Assembly (NCBI GenBank): GCA_004376785.1
Contig: SOIY01000076.1
Location: forward strand, 1 to 5,762
Direction of reading: 5' to 3'
Origin: Candidatus Stahliibacteriota bacterium
Lineage (GTDB): Bacteria > Hydrothermota > Tepidihabitantia > SM23-42
DNA: 5,762 nt
A program made the translations under genes and the position numbers. How positions within the stretch are numbered: position 1 is the stretch's first letter; each line of letters starts with the position of its first letter. A model generated the notes under the pieces. That model was not told the DNA's origin, did not search any database, and saw nothing but the letters and a program-made list of their open reading frames with translations. Of the stretch, positions 5,756 to 5,762 are shown one piece after another.

Positions 5756-5762
5756 CTGGTCG

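Overview
The window is AT-rich bacterial DNA. All seven supportable genes lie on the minus strand and read from right to left. They are packed head to tail with overlaps or short gaps, so they look like one transcription unit. It starts at a strong sigma70-type promoter at the far right (5728-5755) and runs off the left edge inside fabH. No tRNA, rRNA, CRISPR array, insertion sequence or repeat array is visible. The only non-coding stretches are the promoter end (5723-5762), a 13-base gap (5515-5527) and a 51-base gap (1966-2016).

In order of transcription the genes are: a 64-residue cysteine-rich protein resembling DUF6485 (5528-5722); gcvPB, the PLP-carrying subunit 2 of the split glycine decarboxylase (4075-5514); a 106-residue protein without an assigned function (3779-4099); a 599-residue MutL/GlmL-type ASKHA ATPase (2017-3816); rpmF, ribosomal protein L32 (1771-1965); plsX, phosphate acyltransferase (806-1774, TTG start); and fabH, beta-ketoacyl-ACP synthase III (1-809, C-terminus cut by the window edge).

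The operon joins two themes. The left half is the widely conserved rpmF-plsX-fabH block, which links ribosome synthesis to the start of fatty-acid and phospholipid synthesis. The right half concerns one-carbon or amino-acid metabolism. GcvPB is here without its partner subunit GcvPA. The MutL family is known mostly from loci for adenosylcobalamin-dependent glutamate mutase, where it is proposed to be a reactivating chaperone, but no mutase gene is in view. The 106-residue gene overlaps both gcvPB and mutL, and its last codons contain the mutL Shine-Dalgarno sequence, so its translation is probably tied to that of mutL.

The organism cannot be fixed from this sequence. A split GcvP, a long MutL, a DUF6485-like protein and AT-rich compact operons would fit an uncultured, probably anaerobic lineage such as candidate division WOR-3 (Stahlbacteria) or a relative, or a Firmicute-like anaerobe. 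This is an impression, not a demonstrated assignment. The most unusual points are the promoter placed so close to the first ATG that the mRNA should be leaderless, and the small unknown protein paired with a long MutL that has no mutase nearby.
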